Assembly: GCA_018712345.1 (NCBI GenBank)
Contig: DVHG01000020.1
Coordinates: 1 to 64,000, forward strand
Reading direction: 5' to 3'
DNA from: Candidatus Onthovicinus excrementipullorum
GTDB taxonomy: Bacteria > Bacillota > Clostridia > Oscillospirales > Acutalibacteraceae
Length of the DNA stretch: 64,000 nt
Part shown: in pieces, positions 7,301 through 15,367 of the stretch
Layout: the number at the start of each line of letters is the position of its first letter
How positions within the stretch are numbered: position 1 is the stretch's first letter
The notes under the pieces: generated by a model
The model's database searches: none
What the model was told of the DNA's origin: nothing
What the model saw: only the letters and a program-made list of their open reading frames with translations
Position numbers and translations under genes: made by a program

Positions 7301-9547
7301 TCAATACAAATCCGGCCTGGTGTTTTGCCAGCTGCGGATGCGTGCCCGCATCTCGTCAATGCCGAGGATCCCGTGCGCAAATCCCTTTTTTACGAGCTCC
7401 GCGGGGAGAAATTCGTCGTATTTTTCAAATAGCGGCACCTCATTCGGATATACGAGCTCCATCGGATCGAGTGGCTGCTTCTCCATCTCCGAGAGCACGC
7501 GGAAGAATTCCTCCCGGTCCGCTTTCATCTTGAACTGGATGAAATAGGGCCTTGAGGAGTCGAGTCCGCTCAGCCCGAGCTGTGAGGCGCACTTGAGCTT
7601 GAGAAAACGCTCCAGCGCAAGAAAGGCATATGTCCCGAGCCAGGGGAACAGGCACCACATATCCCCGCCCAGACAGATGAGTGGATCGCATGCCACGCCG
7701 GAATTTGCCGCTGTATGGCGTGCCTGATCAAGCCGGGCAACGGCGTTTTTCATCAGATAGGGATAGGCGGCGTGCTCCTGAAGGACGCGGCGCATCCGCT
7801 CCAAAACCTTTGTGTGGATATCGCCCGGGCACTCACCGAAGTAGGCGGGCACTTTCCCTTTTACCTGCTCGCAGTAGATCAGATGGCGCTTGTGATCGAC
7901 TTCTTCCACGATCCATACATGACCCGCGAGGGCAATTTTTTCTCCGGCGGGCGGTGGCTTTACAATCGTACCCAACTCCTGAGAGCCGCAGCGGACGGTG
8001 TACTCTTCATCCTCCTGAAATACGGCATAGAATTTAAAGGAATTCACGATCCGTTCGCCGGCGAGGCCGACGATCAGCCCGCCTTCCTCTGTGCGCTGGA
8101 TGTGATCAATCTCGATCAGATGGCGAAGGAGAGTTTTGTAATCCTCCTGCGTGATGCGGTAAAAACAGCTCAGGGACAGCACGCGGGCGGCGAGCGCCGC
8201 AGGGGACAGCTCGCCGCAGGAGGCAAGGGTACTCATCGTCTGGTGGTAGAGCAGGCTGAACGGCAGCCGGTCCAGCTTGGGCGGTTCCACCCAGCGTTCC
8301 TCCAGATAGAGCTGTACCAGAGCGATCCCCTGAATGAGCTTCCAGGGGACGGTCGTGGGTAGCATGGCCCGCGCCTCCGGCTGCTCCTCCCGCATGACGA
8401 ACCACATCTCCGGCGGCTGATCGCGCCGGCCGGTGCGCCCCATCCGCTGCAAAAAGGAGGAGACGGTAAAGGGGGCGTCAATCTGAAACGCGCGCTCCAA
8501 CCGGCCGATGTCGATCCCCAGTTCCAGAGTGGCGGTGGTCACAGTCGTTTGAAATTGGTCGTCATCCTTCATCACGGCCTCGGCCGTCTCACGGTAGGAG
8601 GCGGAAAGATTCCCGTGGTGGATCAAAAAGCGATCCGGCTCATGACGCGCCTCGCAGTACTGGCGCAGGGTGGTGGTCACGGCCTCGCACTCCTCACGCG
8701 AGTTGACAAATATGAGGCATTTCTTGCCCCGTGTGTGCTCAAAGATATAGCCGATCCCGGGATCGGCATTTGCGGGCGCTGTGTCCGTTGCGCTGTCAAG
8801 CGTCGGGAGGGCGTTTGTGACTACCTTATCCTGTGCGGACTGCGGCCCCTGTACATAGAAGTGCTCCATGGAGAGCCGCCATTTTCCACCTCTGGCCTCA
8901 ATCTTTGGGATGACCGTTCCGCGTCCGGTGCCGGAGGCGAGGAATTCTCCGGTCCCCTGCGGGTCTCCGATTGTGGCGGAGAGGCCGATCCTCCGGGGGT
9001 TGACCCCCGCCATACGGGAGAGTCGCTCAATCAGGCAGAGCGTCTGCCCGCCCCGATCCCCACGCATAAGGGAGTGCACCTCATCGATGACGACATAGCG
9101 CAGGTCCCCGAACAGCCGGGCGATGGCTGCATGCTTGTGGAGCAGAAGCGCCTCCAGCGATTCCGGTGTGATCTGTAAAATGCCTGACGGATGTTTCAGC
9201 AGTCTGCTTTTATGGGACTGCGGCACATCGCCGTGCCAGTGCCATACGGGGATATCCGCCTGAGCACACAGATCGTTTAGCCGGGAAAACTGGTCATTGA
9301 TGAGCGCCTTGAGCGGCCCGATATAGAGTGCGCCCACGGAGCGGGGCGGATCCTCATACAACTGGGTCAGGATGGGGAAAAAAGCCGCCTCCGTCTTTCC
9401 GGATGCGGTGGAGGCGGTGAGGAGCACATTCTCATCTGTATTGAAGATCGCATCCCCAGCCGCTACCTGGATGGCACGCAGGGATTCCCAGCTGTTCTGA
9501 TAGATAAAATCCTGAATAAACGGTGCATACCGATTAAAAATATTCAT
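7301..9547 (-). CDS. sngC: Lhr-like DEAD/DEAH-box helicase, SngC of a Shango-type defence system
   Basis: A 748-aa superfamily 2 helicase: motif I ASTASGKTEAA (K51), motif Ia near YIGPLKALINDQ, motif II DEVH (155-158), motif III LSATIGD (about 189-195), and motif VI QRMGRTGRRDQ. The second RecA domain is followed by a long C-terminal region like that of Lhr-type helicases. It is the last gene of a three-gene operon (TerB protein, BrxD-like ATPase, helicase), the composition described for the Shango anti-phage system. The ATG lies 9 bp after the ATPase stop. Intact in length and motifs. A BREX-associated BrxH-like helicase is the main alternative family, but no other BREX genes are present. 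Confidence 0.85.
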   Translation of the reverse strand: MNIFNRYAPFIQDFIYQNSWESLRAIQVAAGDAIFNTDENVLLTASTASGKTEAAFFPILTQLYEDPPRSVGALYIGPLKALINDQFSRLNDLCAQADIPVWHWHGDVPQSHKSRLLKHPSGILQITPESLEALLLHKHAAIARLFGDLRYVVIDEVHSLMRGDRGGQTLCLIERLSRMAGVNPRRIGLSATIGDPQGTGEFLASGTGRGTVIPKIEARGGKWRLSMEHFYVQGPQSAQDKVVTNALPTLDSATDTAPANADPGIGYIFEHTRGKKCLIFVNSREECEAVTTTLRQYCEARHEPDRFLIHHGNLSASYRETAEAVMKDDDQFQTTVTTATLELGIDIGRLERAFQIDAPFTVSSFLQRMGRTGRRDQPPEMWFVMREEQPEARAMLPTTVPWKLIQGIALVQLYLEERWVEPPKLDRLPFSLLYHQTMSTLASCGELSPAALAARVLSLSCFYRITQEDYKTLLRHLIEIDHIQRTEEGGLIVGLAGERIVNSFKFYAVFQEDEEYTVRCGSQELGTIVKPPPAGEKIALAGHVWIVEEVDHKRHLIYCEQVKGKVPAYFGECPGDIHTKVLERMRRVLQEHAAYPYLMKNAVARLDQARHTAANSGVACDPLICLGGDMWCLFPWLGTYAFLALERFLKLKCASQLGLSGLDSSRPYFIQFKMKADREEFFRVLSEMEKQPLDPMELVYPNEVPLFEKYDEFLPAELVKKGFAHGILGIDEMRARIRSWQNTRPDLY

Positions 9548-9556
9548 CGCTACCCC

Positions 9557-10873
9557 TTATAGCTCAAATTCCGCAAAGGATTCCGCTACGGGCTCCTCAT
9601 CGAGCGGTGCTTTGGCGTACTCGAACTGGTCCGAGTGCATCAGGTCCGCCGCTTTCAGCCCCGGGTTCTGGCAGACGATATCAAGCAGCTCGATAAAATC
9701 ACGGATGACCTCGCGCGGCGTGATATTGACATCCGCACCGATCCGGCCAAATTCGATCTTGATAAAGTCGATCAGGTCCTCCTGCGTGAGCGTCTGTTTG
9801 TACCCAAAGAGACCGGCGTGAATGTCGGCCAGCTTTTCGATCAAAACCAGCATTTCCTCATTCGTCAGCGGGGCCAGACGGATCACCGGCGCGAGCATAT
9901 CCTTGTACGTCTCCCGGCCAAACCGCCCCTCTGCCAGACGGGAACGCAGCGCCTCATAGCTGTACACGCCACGCCGCGTATCCTCAATGCACTGTGGTGT
10001 CCCGCTCATGATGATCCCCAGATAACGCGCCTTTCCCTGCAGCGTATCGTTATACATGGTCAGGATCTTCTCATAGTTGTACTGCCGGGTGATACTGTTG
10101 GGGATCTTGTAGATATTGACCAGTTCGTCGATCAGGATCAGCAGGCCGCTGTAACCCGCCCGCTTGAGGAACATGGCAAACAGCTTGAGATATTCGTACC
10201 AGTCATCGTCCGTAATCACGATATTGACGCCCAGCTCCGCCCGCGCCTCGGTCTTATTGGCGTATTCGCCGCGGAACCACTGGACCACCTTTGCCCGGGT
10301 CTCGTCGTCGCCATCGGTGTAGGAGCGGTAATAGAGCGTCAGCAGCCGGGCAAAGTCAAAGCCGTGCACCATCTCCTGAAGGGACTGGATGACCTCATGG
10401 ATCTTTTTCTCCACCAGCGCGTGGAAGGCCGGATCGGCAGAGTCCAGCCCGCTCTCCGCGGCGGCCTCGCTCTGTACGCTGCTGATCCACCGGTCCAGAA
10501 TGAGCGTGAGCGCCCCGCCCTCGGGCCGCGTTTTGGTGGACATGTTCCGGATCAGCTCCTTATACGTGGCCAATCCCTGCCCTTTTGTCCCCTGGAGCCT
10601 CCGCTCCGGGGAGAGGTCGGCGTCCACTACCACAAAGTTGCGGTCCATCACGTAATTGCGGATCGTCTGGAGCAGAAAGCTCTTCCCGCTGCCGTACCGG
10701 CCCACAATAAATCGGAACGATGCGCCGCCGTCCGCGATGATGTCTACATCGTGCAGCAGGGCACTGATTTCCGTCTCCCGTCCCACGGTGATATATGGCA
10801 GGCCGATCCGCGGCACTACGCCGCCCTTGAGCGAGTTGATGACGGCTGACGCGATTCTCTTGGGTATCTTCAT
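9557..10873 (-). CDS. sngB: BrxD-like P-loop ATPase, SngB of a Shango-type defence system
   Basis: A 438-aa ATPase of the DUF2791/BrxC-BrxD type. Walker A is GRYGSGKS (about 58-65); Walker B is LLILIDELVNIYK (about 243-255). The N-terminal GLPYITVGRETEISALL and the late NITPREVIRDFIELLDIV helix are typical of the family. Its ATG overlaps the TGA of the TerB gene (ATGA), implying translational coupling, and the helicase follows 9 bp later. ATPases of this family occur in BREX and in the Shango system; the three-gene context favours Shango, where this is the middle component. Confidence 0.85.
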   Translation of the reverse strand: MKIPKRIASAVINSLKGGVVPRIGLPYITVGRETEISALLHDVDIIADGGASFRFIVGRYGSGKSFLLQTIRNYVMDRNFVVVDADLSPERRLQGTKGQGLATYKELIRNMSTKTRPEGGALTLILDRWISSVQSEAAAESGLDSADPAFHALVEKKIHEVIQSLQEMVHGFDFARLLTLYYRSYTDGDDETRAKVVQWFRGEYANKTEARAELGVNIVITDDDWYEYLKLFAMFLKRAGYSGLLILIDELVNIYKIPNSITRQYNYEKILTMYNDTLQGKARYLGIIMSGTPQCIEDTRRGVYSYEALRSRLAEGRFGRETYKDMLAPVIRLAPLTNEEMLVLIEKLADIHAGLFGYKQTLTQEDLIDFIKIEFGRIGADVNITPREVIRDFIELLDIVCQNPGLKAADLMHSDQFEYAKAPLDEEPVAESFAEFEL

Positions 10874-12366
10874 CTTTCCACGATTCCTTTCAATTCTTCC
10901 GCGTAATCCTCGATCGGCTCCGGTGCATCACCGTCATAGAGAATGACGGTATCGCCGAACCGGTCAAAGAGCTTTTCATTGATCGAGTCCACCAGAACGG
11001 ATGCAAGGGCACCCGACTCCCGCAGTACGGCGCCGGGATCGCCGCCGCAGAGCAGCGCGCGCAGGTACCGGATCTCCGTTTCAGTCAAGCCCATGTCATC
11101 CTCTGAGGGTTCGTGGGCCTCTTCCGGGGGCGGTGGTGCCGCTGCAATCGGAATTTCACCGGGTTCCTCGTCCACAATCAGGCGGTCACGCGTAATCTCC
11201 GCGGCCTGCCGGATTCCCTGCAGCTTGGTCAGGTCAATCTCAACTTTCGGCACCTCGCTGCGCCGCTTGAGTTCCAGATACCGGGCGATTTCCCGGCGGA
11301 TGATCCCCTGCAGCACCTTGGTGATTTTTTCCTCCTTCAGCGGCGGATGAAAGCCGTATTCCTGCCGCATAAGGCAGTCTACCGCCCGCAGGAAGGCGCC
11401 GAGCTCCCGGTTCCTGCCCCGGCTGCCGAAATACTTTTCACAGGTCCAGACGCCTTTTTTGCACGTATAGCGGTGGATGGCATTGATCTCATACGTGTAG
11501 TCTTCATACCGTCTCTGGTCGTAGAAAACGGCGGATTGGAATATCTGGTAGGGGCACGTGATCTTTCGGCCAAAGAGCTTTTCAATCAGGCTCTTCTGGC
11601 GGTTCTTCTCATAGTACTCCGCCCACGCCCTGAACGATGCGCAGGCGACTGCTTCAACCTCCGCGGAGTGCTGCTTATAGAACCGGGAGTGTTCAATCCG
11701 GTAGGAGGAGAGGGCGGCAAGCGCCGGGAACATCTCCAGGTCTTCCGCTGTACCGGTCCGGAGCAGGACAAGCAGATTCTCATCAAAAGCGACGTCTGAA
11801 AGCTCCCGCAGCAGCGACCGGTCCAGTCCGTAATAGACCACATAGTCGCTCAGCCAGGCCCGCATGTAGCGGTCAATGGACGGCTCGAATACGCGGTAGC
11901 TCTTCCAAAAGCGCCGCAGCATACAAAGGCCCTCTGCCGGGTCCGGCACGCCGATCTGATTGAGCAGCTCATAGATATAGACGAATGCGAAGGAGAGCGA
12001 TGTGCGCCCGACCTCGCCGCGGCGCACTTTGGTCCGCCAGGAGAAGTAGCCGCGCAGCTGGAGATCATTCATGGCCTGATAGGTTGGAAAGTAACGGATA
12101 AACGTGCCGTGGTAGTCGAAGTCGTCCTCAAAATCCTCCATAAATTTTCCCTGCTGATAAAACACCCAGTCCGCGGATTTGCCCAGGGCGGCGTGACTCC
12201 GAGCGATCCCGCGCATTTTCCGGCAGCGCGGCGGGAGATAGTTCGCCATCTGCGCGGCAGTCTGCAGGATCGGCTCGTCGTGATAGACACGGGTGGTGAA
12301 GTTTTTCCCTTCCCGCAGCTTTTTATCAGACAAAAGCTGCTCAATAAATCGCTTGATATTCTCCAA
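10870..12366 (-). CDS. sngA: TerB-domain protein, SngA of a Shango-type defence system
   Basis: A 498-aa protein beginning with a TerB_N-like region (about 30-250, with FPTYQAMNDLQLRGYFSWRTKVRRGEV), followed by a TerB_C-like region with a lysine/arginine-rich linker (about 330-400). TerB-like proteins are linked to tellurite resistance and stress/defence systems; in Shango this is the first component. The start codon is TTG (AAGGGG eight nt upstream) and a good promoter sits at 12400-12428, so this gene heads the operon. The acidic, proline-rich stretch around 405-425 is probably a linker. Confidence 0.8.
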   Translation of the reverse strand: MENIKRFIEQLLSDKKLREGKNFTTRVYHDEPILQTAAQMANYLPPRCRKMRGIARSHAALGKSADWVFYQQGKFMEDFEDDFDYHGTFIRYFPTYQAMNDLQLRGYFSWRTKVRRGEVGRTSLSFAFVYIYELLNQIGVPDPAEGLCMLRRFWKSYRVFEPSIDRYMRAWLSDYVVYYGLDRSLLRELSDVAFDENLLVLLRTGTAEDLEMFPALAALSSYRIEHSRFYKQHSAEVEAVACASFRAWAEYYEKNRQKSLIEKLFGRKITCPYQIFQSAVFYDQRRYEDYTYEINAIHRYTCKKGVWTCEKYFGSRGRNRELGAFLRAVDCLMRQEYGFHPPLKEEKITKVLQGIIRREIARYLELKRRSEVPKVEIDLTKLQGIRQAAEITRDRLIVDEEPGEIPIAAAPPPPEEAHEPSEDDMGLTETEIRYLRALLCGGDPGAVLRESGALASVLVDSINEKLFDRFGDTVILYDGDAPEPIEDYAEELKGIVER

Positions 12367-12399
12367 TGCACCGGCCCCTTGTCCCCGTATGATATCCCC

Positions 12400-12428
12400 A
12401 TTATATCAATGTTTTCAGCGGTTTACAA
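12400..12428 (-). promoter_or_regulatory. Promoter of the Shango-type operon
   Basis: On the minus strand, TTGTAA, 17 bp and TATAAT, about 30 nt upstream of the TTG start of the TerB gene. The dedicated promoter shows the three genes are an independent transcription unit. Confidence 0.65.
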
Positions 12429-12514
12429 GGCATTTAATGAATTTTTTCGAACATTTGTCTCCGATTTTCGCGAGCTTCGATACCCGCGTGGAAAAATCCG
12501 AAAACCGGACAGCA

Positions 12515-12548
12515 CAGCGCCGGGCATAACCGATATGCCCGGCGCTGG
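12515..12548 (-). terminator. Hairpin after the serine recombinase gene
   Basis: AGCGCCGGGCAT - AACCGAT - ATGCCCGGCGCT is a perfect 12-bp stem just after the recombinase stop (minus strand). The U-run is weak. A related stem (AGCGCCGGGC...GCCCGGCGCT) follows ppdK at 54734. Confidence 0.6.
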
Positions 12549-12553
12549 AGGGG

Positions 12554-13975
12554 CTATTTGCCGTATGCGTAGTAAATAATGTGAATGCAGCGGTTCTGCC
12601 GGTCAAAGACGATGTGATGGACAAAGGTGCGCAGCAGCAGATTCCGCAGATCCGGCGGCGGGGATGCGGGACTTTTCCGGTCCGGCGGAGCGTCCCCGTC
12701 TGCGGGTTTCTGCTCCTCGGATTGCAGGCGCCGTTTTTGTGCTTCAAGCGCGCGGAGCTGTCCGCCGATCCGTTCCTTGTTTGCCCGGTACTCCTCCAGA
12801 GAGTCGATCCCGCGCTCATAGGCATCCCGGATCCGGTCCAGCCGCTTTTGTTCAATGGCAATCTGCCGGTCCAGCAGCGCCGACTCGGGAGAGGGCCTTT
12901 CCCGTACCCTGCGGTTCAGCATGATCGCGGCCCCAGCCCAGTCATCCAGGATGGCCGGTAAGATCAGGGCCTCGATCTTTGGGGTGGAGATGTAATGCGA
13001 AGCCCCGCACCGGCCGTGGATATATCCGCTGCACTGGTATCCGCCCCGGGCGGAGGACAGGGTTCGGCCGCAGGCGCCGCACTGGAGCAGGCCCCGGACC
13101 AGCGGGCCGGAGAGGCCGCGGCGCTGGTATTTGCCATACATGGTCTTGAGCACATCGGCCCGTGCCTGTACGCGCTCCCACAGGGGGAGATCAATCAGGG
13201 GATCGTGACACCCGTCCGTGATTTGGACATCCGGCCCGTCAAAGCGGCGGCCGGCAGGGCCGTTTGGATTCCAGCGGATCTTTCCGATGTAGACCGGATT
13301 GCGCAGGATATATTCCACGGCGCGGTCTTCCCACGCGCCGCCGCGGCCGGTATGGACGCCCAGTCCGTTGAGCGTCAGGGCGATTGAGCGGTAGCCCGCG
13401 CCGCCGGCAAACTCCTCAAAAATCATCCGGACCAGCGGGGCCGTATCCGGGGCGGGGAGCAATGCGCCCTGATCCATGCGGTAGCCAAACGGTGCGACGG
13501 AGACAGGGCGCCCGCGCCCGGCGCGCTCGGCCATGCCGCGCCGGACCTCATCGGCCAGGCGGACGGAATAATACCCGTCCATCCACTCGATAATGCGTTC
13601 AATCAGACTGCCGAATTCGCTATCCGCAGCGATCGGCTCCGATACACTGATCACGGAGATCCCGCGCTCGCGGCGGAGGAGCGATTTGTAGACAATACTC
13701 TCCTCCTGATTGCGGGCAAAGCGCGAAAATTTCCAGACCAGCACTGCACGGATCTGATTTTCCCTGCACCGCGCGACGGCGATCATCCGCTGGAATGCGG
13801 GCCGGTTTTCCGCCCTGCGTCCGCTCACGCCGTCAGCCTCCCGGAAGATGAATGCCTCCGGCAGAACCATGCCGTGTGCTTCGGCATACTCCCGGATGCG
13901 CTTCAGCTGGCTGTCTGGGCTGTATTCCAGCTGATCGTCCGTGCTCACCCGGATATAGGCGGCGACGATATCCAT
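12554..13975 (-). CDS. Large serine recombinase
   Basis: A 473-aa resolvase-type recombinase. The N-terminal catalytic domain has AAYIRVSTDDQ with nucleophile S11 and the downstream VLVWKFSRFARNQEE; next comes a Recombinase domain (GYRSIALTLNGLGVHT...ILRNPVYIGKIRWN, about 185-245), a zinc-ribbon (CGACGRTLSSARGGYQCSGYIHGRCG, about 300-325) and a C-terminal coiled coil rich in Glu, Arg and Gln. Such enzymes integrate or excise phages and other elements, or make programmed rearrangements. No element ends were recognised, so its partner DNA is unknown. GAGGTG precedes the ATG. It lies directly after the Shango-type operon and may be the recombination module of the island. Confidence 0.92.
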   Translation of the reverse strand: MDIVAAYIRVSTDDQLEYSPDSQLKRIREYAEAHGMVLPEAFIFREADGVSGRRAENRPAFQRMIAVARCRENQIRAVLVWKFSRFARNQEESIVYKSLLRRERGISVISVSEPIAADSEFGSLIERIIEWMDGYYSVRLADEVRRGMAERAGRGRPVSVAPFGYRMDQGALLPAPDTAPLVRMIFEEFAGGAGYRSIALTLNGLGVHTGRGGAWEDRAVEYILRNPVYIGKIRWNPNGPAGRRFDGPDVQITDGCHDPLIDLPLWERVQARADVLKTMYGKYQRRGLSGPLVRGLLQCGACGRTLSSARGGYQCSGYIHGRCGASHYISTPKIEALILPAILDDWAGAAIMLNRRVRERPSPESALLDRQIAIEQKRLDRIRDAYERGIDSLEEYRANKERIGGQLRALEAQKRRLQSEEQKPADGDAPPDRKSPASPPPDLRNLLLRTFVHHIVFDRQNRCIHIIYYAYGK

Positions 13976-14010
13976 GCATTCACCTCGGTTTCATGGGCAG
14001 GGGATGGGCT

Positions 14011-14580
14011 CTATGGGTGGCAGTGCCCGCAGGGGGAGTATCCGGGCGGGACCGTTGAGGAAGTAGCATAGTTCTCCGGCTTGATCCGCCTGACATCCCG
14101 GCAGGACGGGCGATGGTATTTTTTTGTGTTTGTATTGAGCACATACGTATAGCCGATATTGTTCTGCGGGGGATCGTCCGCCGGGGTCTCCGGCGTTTCC
14201 GGCTTTTTCTTCTCCGTGGTGGGCGGTTCCGTCGCCCTGACGGTGCTCCGCTCCGCCTCGGTCGGGCGTGCCGCGGAGGAGGGCTCGGCGGTGCTGGGCT
14301 CCGTCTGTGGAACCGGCTCGGATTCCGCGTATTCGGCGGACTGGAAATAGCTCTTGCTGTATGCGGCCGTGTCGGACGTACTCGGATCATCGGATGTGCC
14401 GCCGTCGGAAAAAGCAGCGGCCAGAAGGATGATGAACCACAGCGCAGAGAGCACGGATGCGGCGGCTTTCCCGGCTATGCTCCATCTTGAATACCGCAGG
14501 GCCAGATAAATGCCGAGCGGCGGCAGTACGATCAGCATCGCAACGGTGAACCATACCGACTGGTAAAAGGGGACTTTCAT
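14011..14580 (-). CDS. Membrane protein with C-terminal Cys/His-rich domain
   Basis: About 189 aa with two hydrophobic segments (VWFTVAMLIVLPPLGIYLAL and AASVLSALWFIILLAAAF), a low-complexity Ser/Thr/Pro/Glu linker (about 60-135) and a C-terminal YVLNTNTKKYHRPSCRDVRRIKPENY...GYSPCGHCHP module. That module, with its SC...PCGHC cysteines, recurs at the ends of bacterial nucleases and membrane proteins and resembles a small metal-binding fold of the Ada type. I prefer the internal ATG at 14580: family members begin with a short MKxPFYxxxWF-like sequence, and GGAG lies 12 nt upstream. The first ATG of the ORF (14625) has a weak site. Function unknown; it may be co-transcribed with the downstream serine recombinase. 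Confidence 0.65.
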   Translation of the reverse strand: MKVPFYQSVWFTVAMLIVLPPLGIYLALRYSRWSIAGKAAASVLSALWFIILLAAAFSDGGTSDDPSTSDTAAYSKSYFQSAEYAESEPVPQTEPSTAEPSSAARPTEAERSTVRATEPPTTEKKKPETPETPADDPPQNNIGYTYVLNTNTKKYHRPSCRDVRRIKPENYATSSTVPPGYSPCGHCHP

Positions 14581-14874
14581 TTTAAAACCACACTCCACGA
14601 TCAGATTATTACAGAGTACATCCATAATAACGATCCAACCGACAAAATGTGACTAAAATTTTCAATTTTATGTTTGAAATGTAAATTTTGATCGTTTATT
14701 CGGGGACGGCAGTTTTTAATGTGCAGGGGCCAGCTTTTGTAGCGGGGAAAGGGGGATCTATACCATCATATCGGCAGGGGACTGTCCATTATTCCGGGAC
14801 TTGGAATTTTAAAGGGCGGGACTGGCAACGGACGGGCAGCCTGTGCATACCCATACTGGCGGAGGGGATGCCAT

Positions 14875-15186
14875 ATGGCACAGGCGCCGGAGTACTGGAC
14901 GGTAAAGTCCTACATCATGGACCGGGACGGTGGTACCGCCGTCCCCTTGGCTGAGCGCGTATACGAGCTTATGCGGGATCCGGAGTTGAAACAATACGCC
15001 GCCACGGAGATCAGGGGCGGCCGGTTGATGCCGGAGGAGGAACAACGCGAGGCAATACGGCGGATGGCCAAGCACGCCGGAGATGTCCTTTCCGATCATC
15101 TGTCGGGCAGTTCGGACGTACCCGGACCCGGGACCTATACGCTGGCGGAACTGTTAAAGGAGGATCAGGGTGATGGACACCGTTGA
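14875..15186 (+). CDS. Small hypothetical protein
   Basis: A 103-aa soluble, charged protein (MAQAPEYWTVKSYIMDRDGG...) with no recognised family. The start is well supported by GGAGGGGATGCCAT before ATG, and GC-rich codon use matches the surroundings. A strong Shine-Dalgarno near its end (AAAGGAGG) precedes a second, overlapping reading frame. A bidirectional terminator follows at 15247. The upstream 250 bp hold only AT-rich sequence and no clear gene. Confidence 0.6.
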   Translation: MAQAPEYWTVKSYIMDRDGGTAVPLAERVYELMRDPELKQYAATEIRGGRLMPEEEQREAIRRMAKHAGDVLSDHLSGSSDVPGPGTYTLAELLKEDQGDGHR

Positions 15187-15367
15187 TGGTGTTTTCGGGT
15201 GCTCCACCGGCAGGAGCTCCAGCTTTAATAATAATAACAATGAAAAAAGCCGGGAACGGAGGCCTTCATTGGCCCTCCATTCCCGGTTTTTAAATAGTCA
15301 AATGCCTTATTTGCCCAGCAGGCGCCGGAACAGGCCCTTCTTTGCGCCCGTAGTGCTTGAGGCGTGA
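15170..15367 (+). CDS. Possible small peptide gene overlapping the terminator
   Basis: A reading frame of up to 65 aa opens at GTG 15170 (or ATG 15173) after AAAGGAGG, overlapping the end of the preceding gene. The first ~25 residues (MDTVDGVFGCSTGRSSSFNNNNN) look like a peptide, but the frame then runs through the terminator hairpin and into the fucosidase gene on the other strand. The RBS is the only support; it may be chance. Confidence 0.2.
   Translation: MMDTVDGVFGCSTGRSSSFNNNNNEKSRERRPSLALHSRFLNSQMPYLPSRRRNRPFFAPVVLEA
15247..15292. terminator. Bidirectional terminator
   Basis: GCCGGGAACGGAGGCC...GGCCCTCCATTCCCGGT stem, with T-rich tracts on both sides (AAAAAA before, TTTTT after). It can end the upstream plus-strand gene and the convergent fucosidase transcript. 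Confidence 0.85.

Noticed and set aside
14688-14954. 88-aa ORF starting with TTG
   Set aside because: No RBS, low-complexity translation, and overlap with the better supported gene at 14875.
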